Of a DNA stretch of 64,000 nt, positions 27,701 through 43,000 are shown one piece after another; positions within the stretch are counted from its first letter, which is position 1, and each line of letters begins with the position of its first letter. Source of the DNA: Sinotaia quadrata (taxonomy: Eukaryota > Mollusca > Gastropoda > Architaenioglossa > Viviparidae); assembly GCA_028829895.1 (NCBI GenBank), contig CM054177.1, positions 50,515,664 to 50,579,663 on the forward strand. The letters are read 5' to 3'. The notes below the pieces were generated by a model. It was not told where the DNA came from. It did no database searches and saw only the letters and a list, made by a program, of their open reading frames with translations. Made by a program: the position numbers and the translations under genes.

Positions 27701-30700
27701 ATTGGACCGTCAAGCATACAGCCTAGTGGAACAGCCAGTCATTCTGCATACTGACATAACCAGCCATACAGCATACTAAAAAAGTTATTTTCTTCTCACA
27801 TATTTCAAATAGTTATTTTTAAACGTTTTATTGGCTGTTAAAGAAATATTTTTTTTCTGAATTCACACAGTTTTCTTATTTAAAATTTTTCTCATTATTT
27901 GCACATATTTTTAAGATGATTACAAATTCCATATACAAGTGTGATTAGGTGTATTTGAACTGTATAATGCTTGGTTTGTTTTTCCTTTCAATACCAATAT
28001 TTAGTACTGGGCTAGTAAGTATGATTTTAGTGCAGTGTTAGTAGGCTTAAATAGGTGGGTGGGCGGGCGTTGATTGGAATTGCACTTTAAATTTGTGACT
28101 TCGTTCGGATGACCCGCTAAATTACCAACCTCATTAGTTAAACCGTACAGTCCCGTGGATGCATGAAGATTCTATGTGTATAATTGATTTGACGTTGCAA
28201 TCTTCACACTACAAGGTTCTAAATAGATTTTATTTTTAAACTTTAAAATATCTTTATCTTTTTAATATAGCTAGTATATTTTTATAGGACAAATAACTTG
28301 GGCTGAGTGTGTGTGTGCGGTTGTTGAGAGAGGGAGAGAGAGGAGATTGGCCGGCTAAGAAAGTGGTACCACATATTTGTGTGTATTTAGGAATCGAGAA
28401 AGGCGAGGAAGAAATGAAAAGGCAAATTGAAAGCTGTTCATCATATTTGTTTATGTATGTGTGCAAACGTGTGTTTGTGTGTTGCGGGGAGGGGACCAAG
28501 AAAGCAAACTAGCTCGTATAACTTGTACAACTTATTAACGTGTGCCTTAACTACTAACATTTGCTGTCTCTGTGGCTGAGTAATGCTGCTAAACACTGGA
28601 TCAGTTGCACAGGCGCAATCTGTCATTGCTCGAGATGTCGGTTAAGGGTCATTTGAGAAAATTAATATGAACAGTTCACTAGGAATTATGTCAAGTGACA
28701 CCATCCCACAAACAAGGTTTTTTAATCGTCGGCTATTATTGTTCAAGTCCACTAATGATGACAGAGAGGGTTCTTTAAACTCGTCTTATCAAATGTCCTT
28801 GACAAAACGCAATCTATTTTTAAGTACTCCCTGCCTACAACCAAAATATTTTCTGTGCAAATATCTGACAACATCCTATCTTATGTCTTTTTAATTGTTT
28901 CAAAAAGAATAACCAAAGTTTTTCTTTAATTTAACCAAAAGTTTTTCTTTAATTTAACCAAAGTTTTTCTTTAATTTAACCAAAGTTTTTCTTTAATTTA
29001 ACCAAAGTTTTTCTTTAATTTAACCAAAGTTTTTCTTTAATTTAACCAAAAGTTTTTCTTTAATTTAACCAAAGTTTTTCTTTAATTTAACCAAAGTTTT
29101 TCTTTAATTTAACCAAAAGTTTTTCTTTAATTTAACCAAAGTTTTTCTTTAATTTAACCAAAGTTTTTCTTTAATTTAACCAAAGTTTTTCTTTAATTTA
29201 ACCAAAGTTTTTCTTTAATTTACCAAAAGTTTTTCTTTAATTTAACCAAAGTTTTTCTTTAATTTAACCAAAGTTTTTCTTTAATTTAACCAAAAGTTTT
29301 TCTTTAATTTAACCAAAGTTTTTCTTTAATTTAGCCTAAGTTTTTCTTAAAAATTAAAAACAAGTATCTTATGATAACTATTTTAAAAATTCTATTGGTT
29401 GTCTTCAAAAGAGAACGTTTTACAAAATATAATAATATTTTGAATAATTTAAATTTGTATCACTTCCCTTTATTTAAAACCCAAACAAGGTTTTTTCTTA
29501 AAGAATACACAGATGATTAGACGAATTAAGTTCCGTTTGATGTAGTCAAGATATTTTGCCGAAGTGGTGGTATTTTTTTTTTTTTTTTTTGATCGAAGAA
29601 GACACTTGAACACTACTAATTTCACTTTAGAAGGTGGAAAATAACAAATTTAAGAAGACACTTGAACACTACTAATTTCACTTTAGAAGGTGGAAAATAA
29701 CGTATTTAAGAAGACACTTGAACACTACTAATTTCATTTTAGAAAATAGTGGTTTGCGCTGTGCGCAGTATTACTTATTAATAGTACTTGATCTCGCGAA
29801 ACGCCTGATTAATATTGAGTTCCACCTCTTGACACACCCAATTAATATTGAGTTAAAGCACCTCGCGAAACGCATGATTTATATTGAGTTAATGCACTTC
29901 TTGACACACACCATTAATATTAATACACCTCGTGACACACCCAATTAATATTGAATTAATGCAACTCGCGACCTACCCGATTAAATTAATGCAACTCGTG
30001 ACATACCCAGATACGTATTTATTAAGTTAATGTATTTTGCGGTACACCCTATTAATACTGAGTTAGAGTACTTCGCGATTTATCCGATTAGTTTTGAGTT
30101 AATACACCTCGAGTCACACCCGATTAATATTTAGTTAATGCACCTCGAGACACACCTGATTAATATTGAGTTAATGCACCTCGAGACACACCTGATTAAT
30201 ATTAGTTAATGCACCTCGAGACACACCTGATTAATATTGAGTTAATGCACCTCGAGACACACCTGATTAATATTGAGTTAATGCACCTCGAGACACATCT
30301 GATTAATAGTGTGTTAGTGCACCTTGAGACACACCCGATTAATATTGACTTAATGCACCTCGCGGACACACTCGCCTTTCTGCAAGAGAACAGGCAAAGC
30401 ACGCGCGCCACTTTCAGCCTGCAGTTCCTTGAGAGGGCGGGGATCCAGTGACAGCTAATGAAATAATTGATGTCTAAAAAGTGGCCAACAGATCGATGGG
30501 GAGTGATTGGTAGCAAATGCTCCCGACAGTTCCAGATGTAGGGGCATTTCAAGCCGATTTCTAGGGCACAATACAGCGGCCGCAATTACGGATTTTTTTT
30601 CCTGGGGTTTTTGCTTGTTTGTTTCTTTTGTTTTGTTTTTCCTAGGCTGTCGTACGGCGTGTTGATTTTAACATTGCTCTGTTGTTGTTGTTTTTTTTTT

Positions 30701-33700
30701 ATTCTACGCTATTCATGTGAACATTCAAAGTAATATTACTACTCAATACATTCGGGTCAATGTTTTGTAACATAAACTGACTGATATTTTAAATATCACA
30801 ACAGCAACTAAAAGCCATTTTCTCTATGAGGTGCACTTTAGACTTCATTTCCATCCTGACTTTAATTTCATTTAGTTTGTTTATAAATAAAACGTATGTC
30901 ATTTGTACACACTCCCCAACTAACCACTATAAATTATTCACATATCTCTCTCTACTTGTCTACTGCCTACAAATCTTCAACCACTTTCGTACCATAAAAT
31001 AAAAAAAATAGTGCTGTAGTAGTAATTATGTCTGTCTGGCTGTCTATCTCTCTATCTATCTGTCTACCCACTTACCTCTCAGTCTGTCTACTCACCTATC
31101 TATGTAGCTATCAACACACATATATATATACACACACATACAGGTCGATCAATCAATCCTCTATTCTACATGTAGCTAGCAAGACATAGATATATACAGG
31201 TTGATCAATCCTTCATTCTAAATGTAGCTATGGCTAGTACTTCGCAATACCCGGTGTTGTTAGTTTGATATTTTCAAACCTGGATCGAAAATGAAACCAC
31301 TCTGCTTCATAACTGAACATTTCGTTTCCATCTTCATCCCTCATACCATTCATGGAAATCATAGAACATTGCCTTTCCTTCCCCCACCCCTGCAGGCATA
31401 TTGTTGCCAGTTCAGAAAAGAAAGAATGACAGTCTTTTCGGGAATATTTTACCCCTTAAAAATGCTCATCATTTTCCCCTGATTTCCCTGGATAGCGCTA
31501 ACCAAATCTTGCGCGCTGTTAAATTCATTTTCTTGCGGCAATACATAGCCTTTGGGTGACAGGCTTTTGCCTTATCGAGGTCTGAGCCGCCAGACATAAC
31601 TGAATTGTCAGGAAATGAGGTTCCAATTGAGGTGTTTGTGAGAGAAAAATACAAGGGAGAATGCACCTCCTTGCAGGAGACCGTGTTCCGAGGAGATTCC
31701 ACAGTGTTTTCGCAATCAAATAGAGTGGCTTCATAGAAGGGATCTGCCAGCTTTGTACTTCAGGTGACTGCTAAACAGCAGAACGATACGTGTTTTACAA
31801 GTAAGTATTTTCCTTCTAGACTGAAATATTTATTGCAAAGTGACAGTCACGACTCAAAGTAATAGTTGGCAGTGTCACTCACTTATTAGGTAAGTGCTTG
31901 CTTATAAAGTCTAATGGCAGTTTGGACTGTTCACTGTCTGTTATATACACTGTTGATATAGTTAATCTCATATCAGATGACGACACTCTTGCCAGTTAAG
32001 TCAGTGCAGTCATTCTCTATTTTTCTTCTTGATTTAAGTAAACCGAACGAACACACACATTATGTGCATTTAATCTCGCACTGACACGTGCTATTTCAGA
32101 TTGAAGGTATTGTCATTAGAGCTTATAAAAATTAAAACAAAATGTATTTCTTTCAAACGACGCGAGTCAAAAGATGGATTGAAGTTAATTTTGTTATCAA
32201 GTTCCAAATCTCATTTGAAAAGCCATGTCTTTACTCAGCATGTGCCACTTGTAACAAGGAACTAGGCACAGATGTGATCTGTAGCAAAGAACAAGGCACA
32301 CAATAATTATGTGATCTGTAACAAAGAACAAGGCACAAACTAATTCTGTGATCTGTAGCAAAGAACTGGGCACAAACTAATTCTGTGATCTGTAACAAAG
32401 AACTGGGCACAAACTAATTCTGTGATCTGTAGCAAAGAACTAGGCACAAACTAATTCTGTGATCTGTAACAAAGAACTGGGCACAAACTAATTCTGTGAT
32501 CTGTAGCAAAGAACTAGGCACAAACTAATTCTGTGATCTGTAGCAAAGAACTGGGCACAAACTAATTCTGTGATCTGTAACAAAGAACTAGGCACAAACT
32601 AATTCTGTGATCTGTAGCAAAGAACTAGGCACAAACTAATTCTGTGATCTGTAGCAAAGAACTAGGCACAAACTAATTCTGTGATCTGTAGCAAAGAACT
32701 GGGCACAAACTAATTCTGTGATCTGTAGCAAAGAACTGGGCACAAACTAATTCTGTGATCTGTAGCAAAGAACTGGGCACAAACTAATTCTGTGATCTGT
32801 AGCAAAGAACTGGGCACAAAATAATTATGTGATCTGTGGCAAAAGAAGAGGCATAATATAACTCTATAATTCGTTGCAAAGAAATAAACACAATATAACT
32901 CTGTGATCTGTTTGATACGTGGCAAAGGAGCAAGCACAATATAACTCTGTGATCTGTATGATTTGTGGCAAAGGAATTGATATAATATAACTCTTATGGA
33001 CATAATATAGCTCTGCAATTGATGGTAAACACTAGCTTTTCCAGGACATAAATCAGTGGATTTACTAGTACTCTCCCCGTGGTCTGTTTTACTCACATTT
33101 CTAGCGTGTAGCGCATTAAGTTTATTGGTACTTCTGCGTCTGCTGTACTTGCATTTCTGTGACGTAAGTCAGTGGGTTTGGAGGTATTTCTGTGACGTAA
33201 GTCAGTGGGTTTGGAGGTATTTCTGTGACGTAAGTCAGTGGGTTTGGAGGTATTTCTCTCATTTCCTTGCATCCCTAGAGCGTAAATCATTGTGTTTACA
33301 GATATTTCTCCCGTCTGTTTCATTAGCATTTCTAGGACGTAAATCGGTGGGAATACTGTTATTTCTCCATTTCACTAGCATTTCTAGGACGTAAATCGGT
33401 GGGAATACTGTTATTTCTCCATTTCACTAGCATTTCTAGGACGTAAATCGGTGGGAATACTGTTATTTCTCCATTTCACTAGCATTTCTAGGACGTAAAT
33501 CGGTGGGAATACTGTTATTTCTCCATTTCACTAGCATTTCGATGACGTAACTCTTTGGGCTTACGACTACTGCTCCTGTCTATTGCACTAAGATTTTGAG
33601 GTTAGATCTCAGAAATTTACGACTACCCCACCTGTATATTTCACTAGTATTTTGGGGTTAGATCTCAGAAATTTACGACTACCCCACCTGTATATTTCAC

Positions 33701-34497
33701 TAGTATTTTGGGCAGAAATTTACGACTACCCCTCCTTTATGTTTCAGTAAAATTTTTATTCGTAATAATTTATCCGTCAGTTTTATTTGCATTTTTCTGG
33801 CGTAAGTGTGGAGTTTAGGTGTAACAAAGAACTAGGCACAAAATAATTCTGTAATCTATAATTCGTTGCAAAGAAATAAGCACAATATAACTCTGTGATC
33901 TGTTTGATACGATACAAAGGAGCAAGCACAATATAACTCTGGACAATCTGTATTTTCGATACTTTTAATTGAAATGACATCACCAATTTTGTTCACATGG
34001 ATAGTAAATACTGTTACGTCATCGATTCTTGTACTGTACAAGTAATGGGCAGGCATCAGGTCTGCAAAAGAAACAGAGAGACCCAACAAGAACTTTGTAA
34101 TTCTGCACATGTTTGCAGTTGACGAAATCGTGTACATAGTTACTAGGAATATGTGCAGGTGTGTTTGTTGGTAACTATAGTAACACGCTGGAATCCAAAT
34201 CCCTAAGTCATTGCGGAAAAACCAAGGCCCCGTCAGATGCGTTTCAGTTTCGACATTGCTACATATAACGGGCATGCAAGGGAGAATACTTGCAGCCTGT
34301 TTAGGAGGGCGAATTTATTTCCCAAGTGTCGTGTGCAAAGCTCGATCCTACAGGACCGGCGGTCAGAGAAATGAAGTGGGGAAAAAAATACTGATCATGC
34401 CCAGCAGAGCTTTGTTTGTCATTGTGTTTGTGAAAGGAGCGCAATGCAAGGAGTGTAGGTCTATCGGGAAAGCTATGTCAAGGTTCCCCCCCGCCCC

Positions 34498-34538
<41 letters not shown>

Positions 34539-37500
34539 TCTTCGATTCTTCTGGCTTTATATGAGGAAGGTGAGCCTGCGCGTGACGTGGCAGAACAACT
34601 GGCTCTACAGTAAACTTCCGCTCTTCCTTAGCGTGACAGCGACATCCTGTGCCTCGAAAATTGTCTGACCGTGCAGGGTACAGAAGTGTGTCAGACTGCA
34701 GGGCGAGGTGACCATCGGTGTTACAACTCGTTGCGCAGTATTTTACGAAGTGGCCGTTATCATCACCAAAATCTATACCGAATAATTTTCTCGATTGCGG
34801 TCACTCCTATCATAATCTCAGACTGAGAGTCTGAAGATTTGCTTCAGGCCTCAGTCTCCGATTTTAGCCAACCACGACAAGGCGTACTGGGCCTGCTGGT
34901 ATTGCTAATCGTAGTTCGGTTACACTTCATTATTAGTCACAAACATTTACAAAATATATACATATATATTCGGGATCCCTGTGACCAGAAATAGATACAA
35001 GCGTGTGGGTGTGCGTATGGGGAAATCGCTGAATGCTCACGTTTTCGACCAATCCCCATACTTACCTGTCTAGCTGTAAACGCGCCAATGAACATACTGA
35101 CATGCAGCGAACGACAGCATATCCTTTTCTTGTGTAACTGCTTTTAAAACTTAACACACGAGGTCTGCTGTACACGAAAACCGATTTATCGTCCCCATTC
35201 GGCGGGTTGGAAACCAAAGCCACAATCTTGAACTAGTGAGCTTTCAAATTACTCCTAAGTTTTCACCCTTATTGGGGATCGAACCCTGAGATAGTGTCCT
35301 ATCGCCTTTTGCCACACATATGCTACTGTCTCCTGCGTACGTTCTTTTTTTTTTTTTTGTTGGTGTAATCTTAATGATAATATATCAAGTTTAGTCTAAT
35401 CGTATCCTACTCTTGCATTTGTAAAACTGGTACGTGTGTGATCAGGGTGGCTGTATGTGTTCTGTTTGTGTACTCCTATGTTGTGTGTGAGTGTGAACAA
35501 TCTCATGTCTGATGAAAGTCATGGCCTTTATGATACCCACGGGCACTTTGTATTTAAATTGTAAATGTAACTTTTGCACGCCTCTTGAGGCAGGTCATTG
35601 TCTAATTCACCATCTTTACATCTTTATAGCTCTTGGGAAGAACAATAGTTTCAGGCAAAGAGCCATTTCAGTTGTCGTATCTAGAAATCTCCAGATTTGG
35701 GGGACAGCACTCGAGTCGGCAAGATTTATCTCGCAAGCTAACCAAAAGCTGGATGTGGATACATTTGTAAGCACTTCGATAGTTTTACACATTTATTTTG
35801 AAAAACAAGGTCGTTTTGAGAGGTAGGCCGCAGAGCCTGAGGGTGTTTAAGAGCTATCCAAAATGCCATTACACTTTTTTTCGGTTTGAAGCATTAGAAG
35901 TTATAGTTATAAGCCTGGAGTGCAATCGAGAATATCATTGCACTCTCTAATGCACTCTCTAACTTCATCGTTAGAAACACAAGTCGTGAGTGTAAACTTA
36001 GATTTCACTTCAGAATATCATTGCACTCTCCAATTTTTTATCAACACAAGTCGCGACTGTTAACTTAAGAGTTCAATCCAGAATATCATTGCACTCTCCA
36101 ATTTTTTATCGTTACAAACACAAAGTCGCAACTGTTAACTTAAAAGATTTCACTTCAGAATATCATTGCACTCTCTAATTTTTTATCAACACAAGTCGCG
36201 ACTGTTAACTTAAGAGTTCAATCCAGAATATCATTGCACTCTCCAATTTTTTATCGTTACAAACACAAAGTCGCAACTGTTAACTTAAAAGAGTTCACTT
36301 CAGAATATCATTGCACTCTCTAGCCTAACCTCTCATCGTGATTGTAAACTTAAGACTTCAGTCCGTGTAAGTCCAGTCTCGGCGGTCAGATAAAGGGTTT
36401 GTTGAGGTAGATGTTTTTTCGTTTCTCTTCTTTATCAATGAATCCGCGTTTAGACTGCGAGTGGGTGCAAAAGTTATCAAAAATAGATTGTCGCAGTTAA
36501 ATTTAGACAATATGTAGAGAGCTTGCTGTGAGGAGGTGACAACTTCAAAATATTATGCCCATCAATTCAGTCTCAGAGTTATCTCTCTAAACTTAACAGT
36601 TCAGTGTTGTACGAATTACCAGTGTGACGTCACTAAATTGAGCGGTCTATTTACGTCAACACGTCTGCAGAACTTATGCTGTTGTTTTACCTGGCTAGTA
36701 TTCCGTTGTATGACGTCAGCTAATAACTATGAAATTATAAAATTATATGGACGTATCAGTATCACTAATATCTACACAGAGAAATGTGACTGACAAGGAT
36801 TGATTCATTGCTTAAGTCGTCTCACACTTTTCAACATTCATCTTTCTAAAGGAGAAATATTTACTTTAAGCATTGTCTTTTCTGACTCATGTTTAAAGAG
36901 AGGATGGAAAGATAACTTAGATGTAATCTAGCTGGTCTATTTTAAATGTTTAATTTGACAAGGCGCTAATGCACTTGCATTAAGACGATTCAGGGTGGAC
37001 TAATAAATAACGTTATAATCTGTTTATCATCCAAGGCCACGTAATCGAGTTTAATTTTAGACGGGAAATGAAATCCTATAATAATGGCCACAATTCTGAT
37101 AGTTTAATCGACGCCTGTCAGTGATGTCTGCCATACACATACACGAAATTCCGTGTATAGAAAATTACGTCACAGTATCTGATGGTTGTAAAACTTGGGT
37201 TAACAGAGATTAATTGCAAGTTATGATTTAAATTTAAATCTATTATGAACTCTCAAGCCAGAAATATTAATAAGATTAGGTATAGTTCAGAGTATATGTT
37301 TAGTGTTCCAGTTGGGTAGAGTAACGTCAAAAAGTACTAGGCTCTGTGCTTTGTCGTTATATTGCGCATAAAATTATTTGTTTTGTTTCTCATTTCAGTA
37401 GGAAACACTGCTTCATTCACATCTGCTTTAGGAAGCATTTTATTTATTCTTTCAGTTCAGAAAGCATAAATGTCGTCGAGATTATCGTATCGGTGAAATA

Positions 37501-39972
37501 TTTCCAATAATTGTTAGCGCTTGGACTCTGTCGACAGTGCTCAACACGGTGTACGTCTGAAACGTTTTCATTTTTCTCCAATGTAGTGACGTTTCTTAGT
37601 ATCACAGGCTATAATGTTTTCATTCTTCTACCAAGTAGTGACGTTTCTTAGTATCACAGGCTATAATGTTTTCATTCTTCTACCAAGTAGTGACGTTTCT
37701 TAGTATCACAGGCCATAATGTTTTCATTCTTCTACCAAGTAGTGACGTTTCTTTGTATCACAGGCTATAATGTTTTCATTTTTCTACCAAGTAGTGACGC
37801 TTCTTGATATCATTATAGTCTGTAATGTTTTCATTATTCCGCCTAGTATTGACTTCTTATATATCGGCATAGTCTGTAATGTTTTCATCGCTCAAATACA
37901 GTGCGATTGTTTTCAATGTTAAGCATAGTGTTAATATCTTCAGTGTTTCACATAGTGCTAATGTTTCCAGATATCAAAATATTATTAATGTTTTCATTGC
38001 TTAACCTACTTCGGGCAATTAGGTGATGGTAGCTACGTTAACGTCTTTCCACCATAGAGAGCTTTTCGTCCTTGACGTTCTTGGCCCTGAACCTCAGAAA
38101 GGTGAACATGTTTTAGTACTCTAGAGGGACTTAATACCCGAGAACACTACAAATGTTTTAGGACTGTAGAGGGATTTCATACCTCAGAACAGTACAAATG
38201 TTTTAGTACTGTAGAGGGACTTTATACCTCAGAACAGTATAAACGAACTAACGGATCCGACAGTATATTTCACGTGTTGCTTGTCACATTTTACTGCTAT
38301 TGTCTTTTTTGTCTTTTGATTTTGACATTTTTCTTATTTTGATTTTGACAAGTATTAACTTTTGTCATATATTTACTCTGACAAGTATAAACCTTTATAA
38401 TATTTTGATTTTGACTGTTATTTATTACTGTCACGTTTTGACTCTGCTACGCACAATTCGTCCATGGCTAAATGTAACAGTGCTTCCGTGAAGGTACCAA
38501 ACATACCTGCCATTTGTTTTAAACTCAGGTACCAATCTTATAAAAGGGACATCATTCATGCACGATCTGGAAGTGAAATTACAATACACCTTTCGATTAT
38601 TCAGTTCTCAGCTCAGCTGCTGGACAATTATCTCCTCTTGAACTGAGCTGAACAGCTGGCCATTTCTTTGACTGTGATCGATCGCCATAGTTGTCAGTGC
38701 AGACATCTCGAGAAAAAGACTGCACTTGTTCGAAATCCCTGTCGTCATTGCTGCCTGTCACCTGACTACAGACTTCTTTAGGGCCAACTTTTTCACTTTT
38801 AAAATTCATAGAAACAAAATCATATTCAGTTTCAAGCAATTGTTATTTAAGAGGAAAGTGCATATGAATGGGTGTGCAGATGTAGTGTGTGTGTGTTCAT
38901 TATTCATGTAGTACTGTTTGTGTGTGCTAAATGAAACGTAATACAAATAATAAGACAGGCAAGAGGAACAATATCCAATGTGCACTCTACTCTTTGCACA
39001 TTTTTCTTGCCTATCTCACTTACTTAATTAAGTAAATTACATATTTTAAGTAAACACATACTGCATTGAATTGTTTTGTGCTGCACAACTTTCATTGATT
39101 TCTTTCAAGGGCCACTACTATGCTCCAGTTAAAGCCATAAGCTATCCAAAGTGATCAAGGTCTTTCATTTCTACGACTTACACTTCTCTCCCCTCTTTTT
39201 TTCGTCATTGTTCTCCTTACCCTATTCTTAGACACAGTTCATAACCGGATTAGATCCTTACCCTGTTCTTAGACACAGTTCATAACCGGATTAGATCCTT
39301 ACCTTGTTCTTTGACACAGTTCATAACCGGATTAGATCCTTACCTTGTTCTTTGACACAGTTCATAACCGGATTAGATCCTTACCCTGTTCTTAGATACA
39401 GTTGATAACTGTTGCAAGATATTCGGATTAGATGGATAGAAGCGATGTAGTGGAAGAGTTCAGAGCAGGAGAGAGTATTGTGTTTCGCTTCGTCCAAATT
39501 CATTCATTTTATCTTTCTAGCTAATTATATGTACAAATGTATATACGTCTATACATCCATATCATCGTGTTTTCCTAGACAGCTTCGAGGAGTGGATGGG
39601 GTGGGGGTGGGGGTCGGGCGATGCAAATGAAAATGGGGAAAGGAAGAGGATGTTTCGTTTTCTCCCCTGTGCGTCAAACACCTGGCATTAACAAGTCAAG
39701 TGAAGACTGTCATATTTTACCTTAACCACATTACCCAAACAAAACACCTGGCATTAACAAGTCAGGTGAAGACTGTCATATTTCACCTTAACTACATTAC
39801 CCAAACAAAACACCTGGCATTAACAAGTCAGGTGAAGACTGTCATATTTCACCTTAACCGCATTACCCAAACAAAGTTTAACAAACAAGCTCTCATACAC
39901 ACAAGCATCCTGCATTATGTTGATTAATAGTGCAAAGTTGTTTCACATATTACACTCATTAACATGTAACAC

Positions 39973-40004
<32 letters not shown>

Positions 40005-43000
40005 CACTCCGTCATTTTTGCGTGCAGTGTTAATTTTAGTATTGATAAGCTGGAAGCAAAGCAGATTGAAAGCAAACCCCTAGAGATAATTGCTATGCTT
40101 CCGTTTGACACTTGTAACTAAAAGAGCAATGCATTTGTTACGTCAACTCCAACGTGAAGTATATTTTTCTGCTAATTAATATACTCAGTGCTAAGCCTTT
40201 TTTTTTTTTACATCCACCCAACCATAACTCCACCACCTATTCACTCCCCACCCCCACCTACCGGCCTATATTTTCATTGCAGCGTAAGTACAATTCTAAT
40301 ATAATACAACATTTTTAGGAAATAGGACTGTATATCCTACTTATCGACGACAACGATTAGAATTTGCATTTCGCAGGCTACTCAAGATACAAGTAATTCG
40401 GAGATCGAATTTCAGACACCCCAGACAGTTGCAAGTCTAGTGACAAAACAGAGAAGACAGAAAACTGCCTGAGTTGACTAGCAGTTGATTGGGTGTTATA
40501 GTTCATCAGTCGATCGTGACAGTTCGTTTGCGATAGGCGTAGCGAACTCTTTGGTGTAGTATGTGGACATACTCTAGGTGTAATTGTAGTTCAAAACAGG
40601 CGCGATCACTGGCACGCAAAGTGCGCACATTTGAGTCTCACGTTTATTGTGTACGCCTATATTGCTGGAAACCGTTAAGTGCCAATTGACCTTATCCTTA
40701 TTGACGTCAGAGTAGTGTCGCACAGCAATATTTTTATATTTATATTAGGCGTCTTTTGTGGTCTAGCAATGTATAATATATTGGTTTTTTTTATAAAATG
40801 CTTCTCTTTGCGTCTAGTAGTGTAGTTATATTGTTTTATGCTATGTTTCTCTTTGGGTCTAGCAGTGTAGTATAATATTATATTGAGTTTTATACTTGGC
40901 CTGTCTTTGGGTCGAGCAATGCAGTATAATATTATATTGTTTTATGCTAGGTTTCTGTTTGGGTCTAGCAAAGTAGTATAATATTATATTGTGTTTTATG
41001 TAAGTTTCTGTTTGGGTCTAGCAAAGTAGTATAATATTATATTGTGTTTTATGTAAGTTTCTGTTTGGGTCTAGCAAAGTAGTATAATATTATATTGTGT
41101 TTTATGTAAGTTTCTTTATGATCATATTAGTCGTGACTTTTTCACTGATGTGCGTGCGTTTATGTATGTGAATGCGTGTGTATGTATGGGTGCGTGCGTG
41201 GGTAGAGGCGTAGGTGTAAAAAGGTGAATGGGAAAAAAAAAGAATACATGTTCCATAGCTTCATGAACAGAGAACTCGGTGCTGGAAAAATAAAACAAAT
41301 GCATACTTATAAAACAGTTATGAACGGTTAGCTCAGTTAAAGTAGGATATTTCAGTAGAACATAACCCCAGCAATATATTGTTCAGATATATTTGCTTTC
41401 CAAATTTTTCCTGAATATCTGTCTTTTATTCCAATCCTACCTCCTAAAATCCACGACTTAGTGACCATAATGAAAGACAGCTTACTCTACCTGTGGCATC
41501 CAGCATAATGAAAGTTAACTTACTGTATTGTGACATCCAGCATCCAGCATAATGAAAGACAGCTTACTGTATTGTGACATCCAGCATAATAAAAGACTGC
41601 TTATCTTCAACACTATCATTCTTAGAATTTTCTATAGTCTATCTTCAAGACTATCGCTGTTTTTATAATAATTTTCTTCCCCATCTCCCACACACACACA
41701 CCCGGAGAGAGCACACTATGGATTTTGTTTGAATAGTGCAGACATAGAGGGGTGACTGCCCTCAACCTGTGTTCACTGAATAAAGTGAACTTTCCTTACT
41801 CTATAACGTTTCTTATCGTTCTTACGTGTCAACTGCAACGATTGTTGTGAATTTGTTGGCATCTCTGAGCAGCCATTAGTCTCGGTTGAACTCTCTGGTA
41901 CATTTTATATATCACCATTTCTCAGGCACCTTTGGGGTACATATTACATATCAGCATTGTCTCATTCTACCCTTCTGGTGCAGATTGCATATTACCATTG
42001 TCTCAGTCTACCTTTCTTGTACATATTACATATCACCCGTTCGTTCATCAAGCGGTCTAAATTAGACTAGACGTGACTGAGTGTAATTAAAGACGAGCCT
42101 ATGTATGTCTATCGATCTGTCTGTGTGCGGCCAGTCACGTCGATTTGTGACTGTGTTCGCGCCTGAGCTAGGGTGGGAGGTTGAAGAGAGTGTGGTACGT
42201 GACATCAGTATCTACAGTTGTATTCAGCAACACATACGTCACAACACCGATAATCATCATGGGCTAGTAAGCAATGACTTTGAATAACTTTGCCATAAAG
42301 TGACCCTCAAAAAGTTTTATTCGGACTACGGTTCGGCATTTTAAATGAAAGGGAGATAAATACGTGTACTTACTTACACGACATACACGACATATTAAAT
42401 TAAATGAAAGAAAGATAAATACGTGTACTTACTTACACGACATATTAAATTAAATGAAAGGGAGATAAATACGTGTACTTACTTACACGACATATTAAAT
42501 TAAATGAAAGGGAGATAAATACGTGTACTTCCTTACACGACATATTCTCTCTCTCTCTGCATTTGATCCTACAGTCATGTTAAATGTAGTAATCACGAAA
42601 TATTTTTAAATGTATTATTAACTACGCGATAAGTGGTAAGAGTTTTATATAAATAGAAATATTTATTAACTACACGATAAGTGGTAAGAGTTTTATATAA
42701 ATAGAAATATTTTTTATAACGACACGATAAGTGGTAAGAGTTTTATATAAATAGAAATATTTTTTATAACTACGCGAAAAGTGGTAAGAGTTTTATATAA
42801 ATAGAAACTCGTGGTGATTCACTTGTCGAAAGGATTTAATTAAATAGAAAATAGCAAACGGACTTGAGCACTCTGATCAAACTTGTAGACCTGGCCGGAC
42901 TACACTGATTGTTTAATGACGTAACACACTTGCGAGTCGCTTCCGCTGATTGGATGAACGGAAGCAGTTCCAGCAAGTTTCAGGAGCTGTAAATTGGTTC

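Noticed and set aside
32240..32990. 37-bp direct repeats, considered as a CRISPR array
   Set aside because: There are no spacers; whole units are repeated end to end.
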